DNA of 64,000 bases from S010-25 sp964441285 (GCA_964441285.1 CAYTUK010000006.1:1-64000), one strand, 5' to 3'; positions 34,502 to 44,615 are shown, counted from the stretch's first letter. Program-made: numbers and translations. Notes: generated by a model not told the origin, from the letters alone.

Positions 34502-35287
34502 TCAATCGTGCAAAAACCGTTTTTCAGGGTTCTGTCGGTAAAATAATACCATTTGCTGATAAACATCAGCACCATGTTTTTTTAACAAATCTGGTGCTGT
34601 GAAGAAGTATTCGGTTAATACCGCAAAATACTCTGCCGGATTAGTTGCCGCATAGTCATTGATATAGGTATGTTTGTGGTGTTCGATACGGCTTATTAAT
34701 TGATGGTATGCTCGACTCAAAATTTGTGCCCACTTGTTCTGGCTCATGTCCGCATGTAATGGCGGCATACCATTCGTTTCACCTGACCGTGCATCCAGCT
34801 TATGTGCAAATTCATGCAATATCAGTTGATGACCCGCATGCAATTTAAGCGTATCAGAGATAACATCATGCCACGAAAGTATCACCTGTCCCCGCGACCA
34901 GGCTTCCCCACTTAGCAACCGCGCCTGCTGGCTAACAACACCGGCCTCATCGCGAACCTCGCGCTCCACATAAAAGGCCGCTGGGTAAAGTACGATTTCT
35001 ACCCAGCCATCAAAGTATCTAAAATCCAGTGCCAGTATCAACAAACATGCCTGGGCAGCAATCAGCACTTTCATTTCCTCAGTGACCACTAAACCATCAA
35101 CACCGGTAAATGACTTTTCCTGTATAAATTTCTCCGCCAATTGCCGTAAATGCTGCTTATCAGCGGAACTTAAAGGCTGCAACAGAACGGCTTTATTCAG
35201 CGCGTTTTGCCATAAAAAATCAGACAGCGTATAGCGTCGAAATATTTTTTTTAATAATGATTGTTTAAGCTTATTAAAATTATTCAT
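34502..35287 (-). CDS. mtfA: MtfA-type zinc peptidase (M90)
   Basis: 261 residues, matching E. coli MtfA (265). The zinc site is HEFAHKLDARSGETNGMPPL, with His158, Glu159 and His162; the conserved TNPAEYFAVLTEYFF follows near residue 225 and supplies a further ligand. In E. coli MtfA binds the Mlc repressor and links to glucose transport, and it has aminopeptidase activity. It is convergent with the DsrC-like gene; the 130 bp upstream, up to the large 1162-residue gene, show no clear feature. Confidence 0.9.
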   Translation of the reverse strand: MNNFNKLKQSLLKKIFRRYTLSDFLWQNALNKAVLLQPLSSADKQHLRQLAEKFIQEKSFTGVDGLVVTEEMKVLIAAQACLLILALDFRYFDGWVEIVLYPAAFYVEREVRDEAGVVSQQARLLSGEAWSRGQVILSWHDVISDTLKLHAGHQLILHEFAHKLDARSGETNGMPPLHADMSQNKWAQILSRAYHQLISRIEHHKHTYINDYAATNPAEYFAVLTEYFFTAPDLLKKHGADVYQQMVLFYRQNPEKRFLHD

Positions 35288-35417
35288 GTCTGCTTTGCAA
35301 AAAATTTACGGCTTAACGCTGAAACGATATCCTGTCACCCGAGTGCCCCGAATACATCCAGTCGACCATAGACTAACTACCAACAGCGTCCTCATTAAGA
35401 AAAGAGAGGAGAGGATT

Positions 35418-38400
35418 TTAAGTTTCCAGATGAATCCAGTCTGCGCCCAACGTGCCGTACAAACGATCAAAATAGCTGTCACTGTTTATCCATTCAAGCA
35501 TTTGCTCAGCATTTTCTATCCGCTCTTGCAAATCAGCCCATAACGCGGTTTCGGATTCATTGATTTCATCTATTTTCTGTTCAATATAATTGCGATTCAT
35601 TTCCCACAATGCCGCATCACGCTGCTGCTTAATTTGCAGCCGTTTTTTATACCAGTCGCTAGCGAGTAAATAGCGATAGCTAAACATGGAGCGAATAGCC
35701 GGGTCATCAATGCTTTTCCCTTCGTACGTGCCTTCAGCCATAATGTACAGCAATGCTTTCAGCGGCGGGCAGGCATCATTAATCGAGCCGTCATCAAGAT
35801 AACTCTGGGCAACATTTTGCTGAGCTTCACTGATGTTATTAACACCATCAATAAATGCCGCCATTCCCTGTGTTTCTGGTCGTAACATTTCTTCATCAAA
35901 AACAATTGTTGGGCTGTCAAACACCTTACCAAAAAAGGTATGAACAAATTTCTCTGTTATGCGATAACCTAAACGGCTGGCAAAAACAGTTTTACCTTCA
36001 TGTTCAAAATCTTTTAGCTTTTCCAGATGACCATTGTCTATAAGGAACTCCGGGTTACGCTGTGCAGCAGGCAGACGACACCAGATTTCAGGAATCAACA
36101 TGCTGATGTCATGATCGATTCTACGGCCTGAACCAATATATCCAGCAGCGGAAGAGAACCCCGCGTAATTACACAAGATAAATGAAACCAGCGCATTATT
36201 TAAATCGGCAGTTGTTGATAATGCGTTAAAGGGCCCTTTGGTTAACGCACCTTCCGAACCCGCCCCGGTTGTTGATGGTGATTTACCCGTTAAGCTACAG
36301 ATTAAATCCATAAATAATTCGGGCAGCTCCTGATAGTGTATGGGATTATAGACAGCCAGCGGACGGATACCAGCCGCTTTATCCTCTGGGTTATTTCTAC
36401 GCCCCTGCAATACGGCGTTGACTGGAAAATAAACCGGATCATTCAATGATAATCCACGCGCCAGCCTTGTCCCAGCTGTTGCCAGATACTCACTTCTTGG
36501 GTCGGCCAGATCAGGGCGCTGCTGTAAATAGCGAACATTCTGGCTAGGCTTACCCTCAACAAGTCGAGGGTGCGCTGATGAGACAAAATATTCATCACTC
36601 TCACTCTCTACTGCGCGGCGAATTAAATCTCGCATCGGTGGTGAATAATTCTGAAAATTAATGGTATCTTCAACAATTTCGCGCGCATCTTTACTCGTGA
36701 AGGGTTCAAAATTGGAGATAAAATTATCGCCGCCAGCAAGATCCGCTTCTGTTTGTGTATCCAGACCCCGATTAATGGCTTCATCTGGTCGTTGAAACAA
36801 TCTGTTTTCACAATTTTTTACAATTTTTACACTCGGATTGTTATAACTTGTATTTAATTTAGCTTCAACATAATTCAATGGAATAACGGTTGATGCGGTT
36901 ATATCGTCTTCTGTCTGAATTTTTGTTGCCGCCACAAAATCTTGCCTTAATTTATATATTCGCCAGGTTCCATCGTCTCGAGTGCCAACACGTAAATAGC
37001 TGGTTACAAGTTTACGTCCATTATATTTAAGTTCATGACCGGGATAACCATTAACTTCATCCACGGAGAAATGCTTGCGCCAGTTGTTCCCCCATGACGG
37101 TTTATAAAAGCGCTTGATTAAATAGACCAGTGCATGAATATGCTGTGGAATATTTTCCAGCCATTGATTATATACATCGGTATAAGTTTCAGCCGACGGG
37201 GTTAACAAACGAATTACCGATCCCAGGCTACGGTTACTGTCTAATACGCCGCGATTATCATTTTTTGAGACATCACGGCGACGCTTTGAGTAATCGTAAT
37301 TAATAATAGCTTCAACCTGATCCAGGTTTTTTTCAAAATTTCCCACGTATATAGGACCGGATATCATAGAATCCTGTATCGATTTAGAAATTTCTGACTT
37401 ACCACCCCCAGAGACCGTGCTGGGTTTATGGCAATGCGTGCCTTCGCCCAGAGTACCGATTAATCGCCAGCTGGGGGCCTGTGGATGTTTTTGCATGTGG
37501 ACTTTAAATCCACTGGGATAGATATAAGTATTTTTTTCCAGCAGTTTTATCGTTTTCTTTTCACAGTGATTATTCCAGCTAACCGTTTGTTGCTGCATAT
37601 CAATGTGAGCATCTTCAGGTATATAAAAGATATTGGAATAATTCAGATCAATGGCATAACCTTCAGGTCTTACCTCTATGCCGCCATCAAGCTGCTTACA
37701 CAGACGCTCAAAGGTGTGATTCATCATGTCACGTTCAATTTTAGGTAAATAATAATTACCCAAATTGAACCGCGGGAAGGCGATAGCACCACCCGCATGC
37801 TCCTCCTCAACGCCACCAAAAAGATTGGCGGAATAGCTAATTTGTGATTTGACTTCTTTTTTCGTATAGCCAAAATAGTTATCGGCAAGAATAGTGACGA
37901 TAACACCACTCATATCGCGACAGACAACCTTAAAAGCGAAGCCGTCATTATAAAACTCATCATCCTGTTTCCAGCACATGCCATCATTACGTTGACGCGA
38001 GCTGGCGTCATCGTAATGAGGCAAACCCAGTGCTTTCTTCGTTAATCGCGTCAGGTGCGGTGCTAAAATGATGCAACCGCTGTGCCCCGTCCAGTGATCT
38101 ATATCTAACGCAGCATCATTTTCACTCAGGAAGGGGTCGCCTCCATTGCCAAATATTGACTCTACAAAATCCAGATTTGAGACTAATCCTCCTGGTGCAA
38201 ACATACGAACTTCGAGACTTTTCTCCGGTAGAACATCTTTAACTTCCGGTCTGACGACAGGGCGCATCAGTAACGATACCCACATATCAGCCGGACTTTC
38301 CGCTTCACTGGTAATGGGCAGACTTAATAATTCTGTTGGCGGATCCAGCGCAACCTGAAGCAGGTTGGCATACACCTCGATGGGTACCGCTTTCTTCTCT

Positions 38401-38906
38401 GCCGGAATCGGCAACCCACCTTCCACAATATGGAACACCCCTGATGTTGTACGGCGATCATTTTTGGGGTTATGTAAAACGCCCTGTATCAGCCGATAGG
38501 ACTCAACCAGGTCTGACTTATAATGATTGCCCTGATAGGGCAAGGATAATTCGCGAGCCAGCTCGGCTTCGTTCAGACTAAAGGTTTTACCAGGTAACTT
38601 AATCTGCTGGTCAACGCCGTTTCGGGTGAAATAATTATTAAGAAAATTCTGTATCCGCTGGTCAGCAGGGCAACGGTACTCCGCCAGCAACTGACGTTGT
38701 GCGGAATAGTTTTTTAACAAGCTATCAGCGACTGATAAATATCCCTGGTCAGCATTTAGCTGACATTTGTGCCCCAACGAAGCAAGTTGTAAACAAATAT
38801 TCTGTAAGATGATCTGGCGCTTATCAACCGAACGCCGGTCTGGAAATATGTATTTTGCTGCTAGATTCATTACGGTTGCCAATGTGTTTGCCTCTTTTAA
38901 CAACAT
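35418..38906 (-). CDS. Large conserved protein, possible PPi-dependent PEP carboxykinase
   Basis: 1162 residues, no signal peptide or membrane helix. The length fits the PPi-type PEP carboxykinases described from Entamoeba and Propionibacterium (about 1140-1200 residues, EC 4.1.1.38). Supporting sequence: an active-site-like FGNGGDPFLSENDAALDI, HWTGHSGCIILAPHLTRLTK, and a P-loop-like TVSGGGKSEISKSI (Lys503) resembling a PEPCK kinase-1 motif. That enzyme interconverts PEP + CO2 + Pi with oxaloacetate + PPi. The assignment is from memory of family size and motifs, not alignment. Pyruvate kinase two genes away is consistent with a PEP node role. The end is a glutamate-rich coiled coil. Confidence 0.5.
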   Translation of the reverse strand: MLLKEANTLATVMNLAAKYIFPDRRSVDKRQIILQNICLQLASLGHKCQLNADQGYLSVADSLLKNYSAQRQLLAEYRCPADQRIQNFLNNYFTRNGVDQQIKLPGKTFSLNEAELARELSLPYQGNHYKSDLVESYRLIQGVLHNPKNDRRTTSGVFHIVEGGLPIPAEKKAVPIEVYANLLQVALDPPTELLSLPITSEAESPADMWVSLLMRPVVRPEVKDVLPEKSLEVRMFAPGGLVSNLDFVESIFGNGGDPFLSENDAALDIDHWTGHSGCIILAPHLTRLTKKALGLPHYDDASSRQRNDGMCWKQDDEFYNDGFAFKVVCRDMSGVIVTILADNYFGYTKKEVKSQISYSANLFGGVEEEHAGGAIAFPRFNLGNYYLPKIERDMMNHTFERLCKQLDGGIEVRPEGYAIDLNYSNIFYIPEDAHIDMQQQTVSWNNHCEKKTIKLLEKNTYIYPSGFKVHMQKHPQAPSWRLIGTLGEGTHCHKPSTVSGGGKSEISKSIQDSMISGPIYVGNFEKNLDQVEAIINYDYSKRRRDVSKNDNRGVLDSNRSLGSVIRLLTPSAETYTDVYNQWLENIPQHIHALVYLIKRFYKPSWGNNWRKHFSVDEVNGYPGHELKYNGRKLVTSYLRVGTRDDGTWRIYKLRQDFVAATKIQTEDDITASTVIPLNYVEAKLNTSYNNPSVKIVKNCENRLFQRPDEAINRGLDTQTEADLAGGDNFISNFEPFTSKDAREIVEDTINFQNYSPPMRDLIRRAVESESDEYFVSSAHPRLVEGKPSQNVRYLQQRPDLADPRSEYLATAGTRLARGLSLNDPVYFPVNAVLQGRRNNPEDKAAGIRPLAVYNPIHYQELPELFMDLICSLTGKSPSTTGAGSEGALTKGPFNALSTTADLNNALVSFILCNYAGFSSAAGYIGSGRRIDHDISMLIPEIWCRLPAAQRNPEFLIDNGHLEKLKDFEHEGKTVFASRLGYRITEKFVHTFFGKVFDSPTIVFDEEMLRPETQGMAAFIDGVNNISEAQQNVAQSYLDDGSINDACPPLKALLYIMAEGTYEGKSIDDPAIRSMFSYRYLLASDWYKKRLQIKQQRDAALWEMNRNYIEQKIDEINESETALWADLQERIENAEQMLEWINSDSYFDRLYGTLGADWIHLET

Positions 38907-39128
38907 CCTTTGTCAAGAGCGCTAATTTTAATGAGCTATGCGTAAATTATCCAATGATAAGAGCCTCTGGGTCAAATCATCAGTTTTAATAAAAACACAA
39001 TGAAATCAAGGCTATAGATGAAATATCGACCTATATCGCACCATTATAGTGCAAAAATAAATCTTTTTTTATTCAAAAATTCCATCTATAACCCGCATTT
39101 TTCTCGTTTAAAAGCGTTTTTTCCTGTT

Positions 39129-39178
39129 GGCAGCAATAAAAAAACCGGCGCAATGACACCGGTTTTTTTATTGCTGCC
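39129..39178. terminator. Perfect 20-bp bidirectional terminator
   Basis: GGCAGCAATAAAAAAACCGG (39129-39148) is exactly complementary to 39159-39178 around a 10-base loop; the stem contains A7/T7 tracts, so it can terminate in both directions. It lies 7 bases after the stop of the Sel1-repeat gene and upstream of the 1162-residue gene. The rest of the gap (38907-39128) has no gene. Confidence 0.88.
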
Positions 39179-39185
39179 GGTAAGT

Positions 39186-40016
39186 TTATAACTCGTTATC
39201 AGCACTACCTTTTACCTTTTTATTGCCTTCAGACCACCCTTGTAACTGGTCAATTTGCGCCTGTTCTTTGGCTAACTTTCGCATTACCGCTTCATAATTT
39301 TTTCTTTTCTGAGATTTAGTCTCATTACTGACAATGTTCTTGACCGATTTGAGATTAACCTTTTTTGCACTCGCAGCCTGCTTTTCTTTGTGGCCTAAAA
39401 TCTCTTTTTTATCGATCTTTATTTTTTCAAGCTTATTCGCTGAGTTTGACCGCGCTAACGCTAACCGTTGATTTCTTTTTACTTTATCTGCGCTGTTTTG
39501 CTTAATCTCTATTTCCAGTATGCGCATTTCTGCTTCGGCTGCAGAGTACCCATCAGCGCTTAAGCGATACATGATTTTAGCCGATTTGTTTAAATCTCTT
39601 TTTACCCCAAGACCTTCGTGGTACAGCTCCCCCAGTAAAAACATCGCTGCCGGCTTATCTGCTGAGGCACCACTTTCCACCTCACGCAACCATTTATTAT
39701 TTAACTTATTCTGGTAACCTTTTTCTTTTACATGCAGGTATGTCAGACGCATCTTTGCTGCACGATTATGCTGTGCTGCCGCTTGCTTATACCACTTGAT
39801 TGCTTTGCCTTTATCGACCTCGGTTCCCCGACCCATTTCGTACATAAATCCAACCGCATACTGCGCCTGCGCATTTCCTCTCGAAGCAAGTTTCTGCTGA
39901 AAAATAAACAGGTTATCTGACTGGTCACCTAACGCTTCTGCACGGACGCAACCCAAAAATACTATCTGCATGGAGGCAACCAACAGCAGTGCTAAAAATG
40001 ATCGGAAAACACCCAT
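39186..40016 (-). CDS. Exported Sel1-repeat protein with basic C-terminus
   Basis: 276 residues: a signal peptide (FLALLLVASMQIVFLGC, either a lipoprotein cysteine or cleavage at VRAEA), Sel1/TPR-like repeats (about 45-160; for example AQYAVGFMYEMGRG, then MFLLGELYHEGLG) and a Lys/Asn-rich C-terminal coiled coil (about 165-276). Sel1 repeats mediate protein contacts. The mature protein is periplasmic and its partner is unknown. It stands alone between glmU and the bidirectional terminator. Confidence 0.8.
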   Translation of the reverse strand: MGVFRSFLALLLVASMQIVFLGCVRAEALGDQSDNLFIFQQKLASRGNAQAQYAVGFMYEMGRGTEVDKGKAIKWYKQAAAQHNRAAKMRLTYLHVKEKGYQNKLNNKWLREVESGASADKPAAMFLLGELYHEGLGVKRDLNKSAKIMYRLSADGYSAAEAEMRILEIEIKQNSADKVKRNQRLALARSNSANKLEKIKIDKKEILGHKEKQAASAKKVNLKSVKNIVSNETKSQKRKNYEAVMRKLAKEQAQIDQLQGWSEGNKKVKGSADNEL

Positions 40017-40097
40017 AGTACATATTCTCTCCTTATTGACTGGTATTATTTAATGCATTTATTACTATATAGCACACTCCGTTTGAAATTCTGTTTT

Positions 40098-41462
40098 TCA
40101 TTTGTTTTTCTTTACCGGGCGTTGCCAGCCAGACACGGTTTTCTGGCTGCTGCGACTAAGTGTTAGTGTGTCCGCCTGAGCATCTCGTGTTATGGTTGAG
40201 CCGGCACCAATGGTAGCATTTCTGCCTACTTTAACCGGTGCAACCAGTTGTGTATCTGAACCAATAAAGGCACCGTCTTCAATAATGGTTTTAAATTTAT
40301 TCGCCCCATCATAATTACAGGTAATTGTTCCAGCACCAATATTGACATTCTTACCCACTTCACTATCCCCCAGATAAGTGAGGTGGCTGGCTTTGCTGTT
40401 TTCACCTAAAACCGTATTTTTGACTTCAACAAAATTACCCACACGGCTGTTGCGCTTTAATTCTGCGCCGGGCCGCAGCCGTGCAAAAGGCCCGACTTCA
40501 ACTTTTTTACCCACTATCGCATCTTCAATAATGCTGTAGGGCTTAATAATACTGTTGCAGGAAATCGTACTGTTTTTAATGACACAACCTGCACCGATTG
40601 AAACGTTCGTGCCAATATTGACCTCACCTTCAAACACACAGTTAATATCAATAAATGAGTCATTCCCTATATTCAAAGCGCCGCGTATATCTATGCGTGA
40701 AGGGTCCGCAAGGGTGACGCCTTCTGCCATAATCTTTTGAGCCATTTCATATTGATAAATACGTTCAAGTTTTGCCAATTGCCCCCGGTCATTAATCCCT
40801 TCTACCTCATAGACATTTTCAGCCTGCGTGGTAATAATACGATGGCCGTCTTTAACCGCCATTGCAATAATATCCGTTAAGTAATATTCACCCTGTGCAT
40901 TATTATTATCTATTCTTTTCAGACAGGCATGGAGATAACCCGCCCGTAAAGCAAGAATTCCAGTATTCACTTCGTTTATTTGTAACTGACTTTCGCTGGC
41001 ATCTTTATGTTCAACAATAGCGACCACCTTTTCTCCGTCTCTGACAATACGTCCATATCCCCCAGGGGTATCCAGCTTGACGGTTAACAGTGCAATATCG
41101 TTATTGCTAACGGTTGCAATAAGCTTTTTTAAGGTTGCTGTTTTTATTAGCGGGACATCCCCATACAGTATCAGTGTTACATGATCTTCCGCTATTTTTG
41201 GACTTGCCTGCTGCACTGCATGTGCCGTACCTAGCTGTTCTTTCTGTTTCGACCAGACAACATCAAAATGATGGCACTGATCACGTAACAGTTCACCACC
41301 GTGGCCATAAACAATATGCACAGCCTGTGCGTTTAATTCCCGGCTTCGGTTATATACCTGTTCAACCATCGCCGTACCTGCAATTTTATGCAGCACTTTA
41401 GGAATAGCTGAACGCATACGTGTCCCCGCGCCAGCAGCTAATATAATGACAGAGAGCTTCAT
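40098..41462 (-). CDS. glmU: Bifunctional UDP-GlcNAc pyrophosphorylase / GlcN-1-P acetyltransferase
   Basis: 454 residues, standard. The N-terminal uridyltransferase begins LSVIILAAGAGTRMRSAIPK and has LILYGDVPLI. The C-terminal left-handed beta-helix carries hexapeptide repeats (for example NVSIGAGCVI) and the acetyltransferase residues in SHLTYLGDSEVGKNVNIGAG and TITCNYDGANK. It makes UDP-GlcNAc for peptidoglycan and lipid A. Its place after atpC is a common gammaproteobacterial arrangement. Confidence 0.97.
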   Translation of the reverse strand: MKLSVIILAAGAGTRMRSAIPKVLHKIAGTAMVEQVYNRSRELNAQAVHIVYGHGGELLRDQCHHFDVVWSKQKEQLGTAHAVQQASPKIAEDHVTLILYGDVPLIKTATLKKLIATVSNNDIALLTVKLDTPGGYGRIVRDGEKVVAIVEHKDASESQLQINEVNTGILALRAGYLHACLKRIDNNNAQGEYYLTDIIAMAVKDGHRIITTQAENVYEVEGINDRGQLAKLERIYQYEMAQKIMAEGVTLADPSRIDIRGALNIGNDSFIDINCVFEGEVNIGTNVSIGAGCVIKNSTISCNSIIKPYSIIEDAIVGKKVEVGPFARLRPGAELKRNSRVGNFVEVKNTVLGENSKASHLTYLGDSEVGKNVNIGAGTITCNYDGANKFKTIIEDGAFIGSDTQLVAPVKVGRNATIGAGSTITRDAQADTLTLSRSSQKTVSGWQRPVKKNK

Positions 41463-41579
41463 ATTTTTTTCTTTAATGAATTAGACAGACAGATTGCCCG
41501 TGCTTTTTAAAACCTCAACACAAGAAGACAGGGTAAAAAAGGCCAGTCGCTTTCGAACCAGATCTTTTAATTTTAGACT

Positions 41580-41599
41580 AGCAGTAAAATTTTACTGCT
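41580..41599. repeat. Perfect 20-bp palindrome upstream of glmU
   Basis: AGCAGTAAAATTTTACTGCT is its own reverse complement, followed directly by GCAAGCAGCA. Located between glmU and repeat copy 3. No spacer loop, so it could be a dimeric protein-binding site rather than a terminator. The regulator is unknown. Confidence 0.45.
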
Positions 41600-41651
41600 G
41601 CAAGCAGCAAAACCCTGTGCTTAATTATCTGCAAGCCCGTTTTGCACCACT

Positions 41652-41780
41652 TATACTGAAATGAAGAAACAGAGACTTATAGTTCAAGGCCGTTAGCCGC
41701 AGGATGTGGGTGTCGAGTCACATGGACGTAGACAGTGTGCCGACACCATAAGCCTTCGTTTCATCCATCCTGTGAGTAAC
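41652..41780. repeat. Dispersed hairpin repeat, copy 3
   Basis: Just downstream of atpC in the 327-bp gap before glmU. Left arm GAGACTTATAGTTCAAGGCC; right arm reverse complement GAAGGCTTATGGTGTCGGCA, an imperfect stem. Core CCGCAGGATGTGGGTGTC then GAGTCACATGGACGTAGACA. The right flank carries CATCCATCCTGTGAGTAAC, matching the outer ends of other copies. Most divergent of the four. Confidence 0.7.
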
Positions 41781-41789
41781 ACGGATGGT

Positions 41790-42209
41790 TTATTTCTTCT
41801 TGCGTAATTTTTTCAGCGTTTCAATCTGAGCAACGGCTTCAAGCAACTCAGCTTTTGCTTTCGCATAATCCATGCTTGAAGCTTTATTTTTTATCACCGC
41901 CTCGGCTCTTGCTTTTGCTTCCTGGGCGGCAGCCTCATCAATGTCTGCAGCGCGCATTGCGGTATCGGAAAGAATCGTCACCATATGCGGCTGAATTTCA
42001 AGTATTCCGCCACTAACAAAAAAAATCTGCTCTTCACCGTCCTGTGAAACCACTCTGACATCACCCGCTTTCAACGTGGATAACATGGGAGCATGTCGCG
42101 GCATGATACCAACTTCGCCCATTTCAGCGGGGGCAAACACCTGCGTAACCGTACCCGAATAGATTTCGTCTTCAGCACTTACGATAGTTATATGCATGGT
42201 CATGGCCAT
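41790..42209 (-). CDS. atpC: ATP synthase epsilon chain
   Basis: 139 residues. N-terminal beta sandwich with ITIVSAEDEIYSGTVTQVFA and GEVGIMPRHAPMLSTLKAG, then a C-terminal helical hairpin that can inhibit rotation. Last gene of the atp operon, 63 bp after atpD. Confidence 0.95.
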   Translation of the reverse strand: MAMTMHITIVSAEDEIYSGTVTQVFAPAEMGEVGIMPRHAPMLSTLKAGDVRVVSQDGEEQIFFVSGGILEIQPHMVTILSDTAMRAADIDEAAAQEAKARAEAVIKNKASSMDYAKAKAELLEAVAQIETLKKLRKKK

Positions 42210-42272
42210 TGGTTCTTCTCTATTTTTCCCGTCTCTGATTGTTTCTGTGGCACTAAAAATACGGTTCCAGGT

Positions 42273-43649
42273 TTACAGGGTTTTCGCTTTTTCCACCGCT
42301 TCTTCAATGCCACCAACCATATAAAAGGCCTGTTCCGGTAGAGCATCATACTCGCCTGCAAGAATCGCCTTAAATGCAGCCAGGTTATCTTTCAATGGAA
42401 CATATTTACCCGTCGCTCCGGTAAAGACTTCCGCCACGAAAAAGGGTTGTGACAAAAAGCGTTGAATCTTACGCGCGCGCGCGACAACCTGTTTGTCCTC
42501 GTCAGAAAGTTCATCCATACCCAAAATGGCGATAATATCTTTCAATTCTTTATAGCGTTGCAAGGTACTCTGCACTTCACGCGCAATTTCATAATGCTCA
42601 ACGCCAATTACGTGTGGGTCAAGAATACGCGAAGAGGAATCCAGTGGATCCACCGCAGGGTAAATACCCAATTCTGCGACCTGACGGGATAATACCAGGG
42701 TTGCATCAAGATGCGCAAAGGTGGTTGCCGGGGAGGGGTCTGTCAGATCATCTGCGGGCACATAAACGGCCTGAAAAGAGGTAATTGAACCCGTTTTAGT
42801 CGAGGTAATTCGCTCCTGTAGTACACCCATTTCTTCCGCCAGCGTTGGTTGATAACCCACCGCAGAAGGCATCCGACCAAGCAATGCCGAAACTTCAGTT
42901 CCAGCCAGTGTATAACGATAGATGTTATCCACAAACATCAACACATCATTGCCTTCATCACGGAAATACTCCGCCATGGTCAAACCGGTTAACGCCACCC
43001 TTAGACGGTTACCCGGGGGTTCATTCATCTGACCATAAACCAGTGCAACTTTATCGAGTACGCCACCTTCCTGCATTTCATAGTAAAAGTCATTCCCCTC
43101 ACGCGTACGTTCACCAACACCGGCAAAAACCGAAAAACCGGCGTGCTCAACCGCAATATTTCGAATCAGTTCCATCAGGGTAACGGTTTTACCCACACCG
43201 GCACCGCCAAACAAGCCAATTTTTCCGCCTTTTGCAATGGGCATAACCAGATCAATCACTTTAATTCCGGTTTCAAGAATTTCAGTGGTCGAGGACTGCT
43301 CTTCAAAAAGAGGCGGTTTACGGTGAATCGGCATATCTTTTTCATTACCAATTTCACCCTGATTATCAATCGGCTCACCGAGTACGTTCATTATACGACC
43401 CAGCGTTTGCTTGCCAACCGGAACGCGAATCGCATCTCCCGAATTCTTCACTTCCATGCCACGGCGCAAACCTTCTGTAGGCCCCATTGCAATTGCACGC
43501 ACAACACCATCACCCAGTTGTGCCTGCACTTCCATAGTCAGGTTTTTTTCTTCGAGTTTGAGGGCGTCATAAACTTTAGGAATGGAGTCCCGTGGAAATT
43601 CGACGTCGATAACCGCGCCGATAATTTCTATTACGTTTCCGGTACTCAT
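42273..43649 (-). CDS. atpD: ATP synthase beta chain
   Basis: 458 residues, the catalytic F1 subunit. P-loop GLFGGAGVGKTVTLMELIRN, GERTREGNDFYYEM, and the LDSSSRILDPHVIG and SDEDKQVVARARKIQRFLSQ segments are all intact. Between atpG and atpC in standard order. Confidence 0.98.
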   Translation of the reverse strand: MSTGNVIEIIGAVIDVEFPRDSIPKVYDALKLEEKNLTMEVQAQLGDGVVRAIAMGPTEGLRRGMEVKNSGDAIRVPVGKQTLGRIMNVLGEPIDNQGEIGNEKDMPIHRKPPLFEEQSSTTEILETGIKVIDLVMPIAKGGKIGLFGGAGVGKTVTLMELIRNIAVEHAGFSVFAGVGERTREGNDFYYEMQEGGVLDKVALVYGQMNEPPGNRLRVALTGLTMAEYFRDEGNDVLMFVDNIYRYTLAGTEVSALLGRMPSAVGYQPTLAEEMGVLQERITSTKTGSITSFQAVYVPADDLTDPSPATTFAHLDATLVLSRQVAELGIYPAVDPLDSSSRILDPHVIGVEHYEIAREVQSTLQRYKELKDIIAILGMDELSDEDKQVVARARKIQRFLSQPFFVAEVFTGATGKYVPLKDNLAAFKAILAGEYDALPEQAFYMVGGIEEAVEKAKTL

Positions 43650-43711
43650 GATTTTATCCTCGTAAATATGGTTAAATTCTATTTTTTCAGGTTAGCTGAC
43701 CGTAGCGACGG

Positions 43712-44575
43712 TTATACTGCAGCCGCCCCAGCCACAATCTCAGAGATCTCCTGAGTAATTGCCCCCTGGCGCGCTTTGTTATAAATCGTTTGTAATTCTT
43801 TAATAATATCGGCCGCATTATCCGTAGCATTTTTCATCGCAACCATCCGCGCGGACATTTCACAGGCAATATTTTCAACCACACCCTGATAGACCTGTGA
43901 TTCAATAAAACGCTTCATCAATGCATCGACAATGACTTTTGTATCGGGTTCGTACATATAATCCCAGTGATGGGCAAGCTCTTTGTCTATATGACCCGTA
44001 GCGGGGATCAATTGCATAACACTCGATGCCTGCGTCATCGTATTAACAAACTCATTGCTAATCAGGAATAAACGATCAATTTTGCCTTCATCATAAGCAT
44101 CCAGCATCACTTTGACCGGGCCGATTAAGGCTTCATGTGCAGGCTGGTCACTCAAATTTACTGCCTGAGAAATAATACTGGCTTTAAAACGTGAAAAAAA
44201 GGCGGCCGCTTTTCTACCTATGGTGCATAAATCAATCTCGACACCTTTATCATCCCAGTCAGACATTTCATTTACAGCCGTCTTAAACATGTTGGTATTT
44301 AAACCACCACATAAACCACGATCCGTCGAGATAATAATGTAACCAACGCGTTTTATCTCTTCACGATGCTGCAAATAGGGGTGCTTATATTCGCAGTGTG
44401 CCTGCGCCAGATGGCTTAACACGCCACGCATTTTTTCTGCATAAGGGCGTGATGCACGCATCCGATTCTGGGCCCGCCGCATTTTACTGGCAGCAACCAT
44501 TTCCATTGCTTTGGTAATCTTCTGCGTATTTTGTATACTTTTGATTTTACTGCGTATTTCTTTAGCGCCTGCCAT
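43712..44575 (-). CDS. atpG: ATP synthase gamma chain
   Basis: 287 residues, the central rotor shaft. Characteristic ends: AGAKEIRSKIKSIQNTQKIT at the N-terminus and ATDNAADIIKELQTIYNKAR plus TQEISEIVAGAAAV at the C-terminus, which form the coiled coil inside F1. IISTDRGLCGGLNTN is in the Rossmann-like middle. Confidence 0.97.
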   Translation of the reverse strand: MAGAKEIRSKIKSIQNTQKITKAMEMVAASKMRRAQNRMRASRPYAEKMRGVLSHLAQAHCEYKHPYLQHREEIKRVGYIIISTDRGLCGGLNTNMFKTAVNEMSDWDDKGVEIDLCTIGRKAAAFFSRFKASIISQAVNLSDQPAHEALIGPVKVMLDAYDEGKIDRLFLISNEFVNTMTQASSVMQLIPATGHIDKELAHHWDYMYEPDTKVIVDALMKRFIESQVYQGVVENIACEMSARMVAMKNATDNAADIIKELQTIYNKARQGAITQEISEIVAGAAAV

Positions 44576-44615
44576 GATACACCTGCTTTTTTAGAGCCTA
44601 AATTTTACACTCGCG

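Noticed and set aside
43143..43754. 203-codon frame antisense to atpD
   Set aside because: Lies fully opposite well-conserved atpD and atpG coding sequence; a shadow of the conserved genes.
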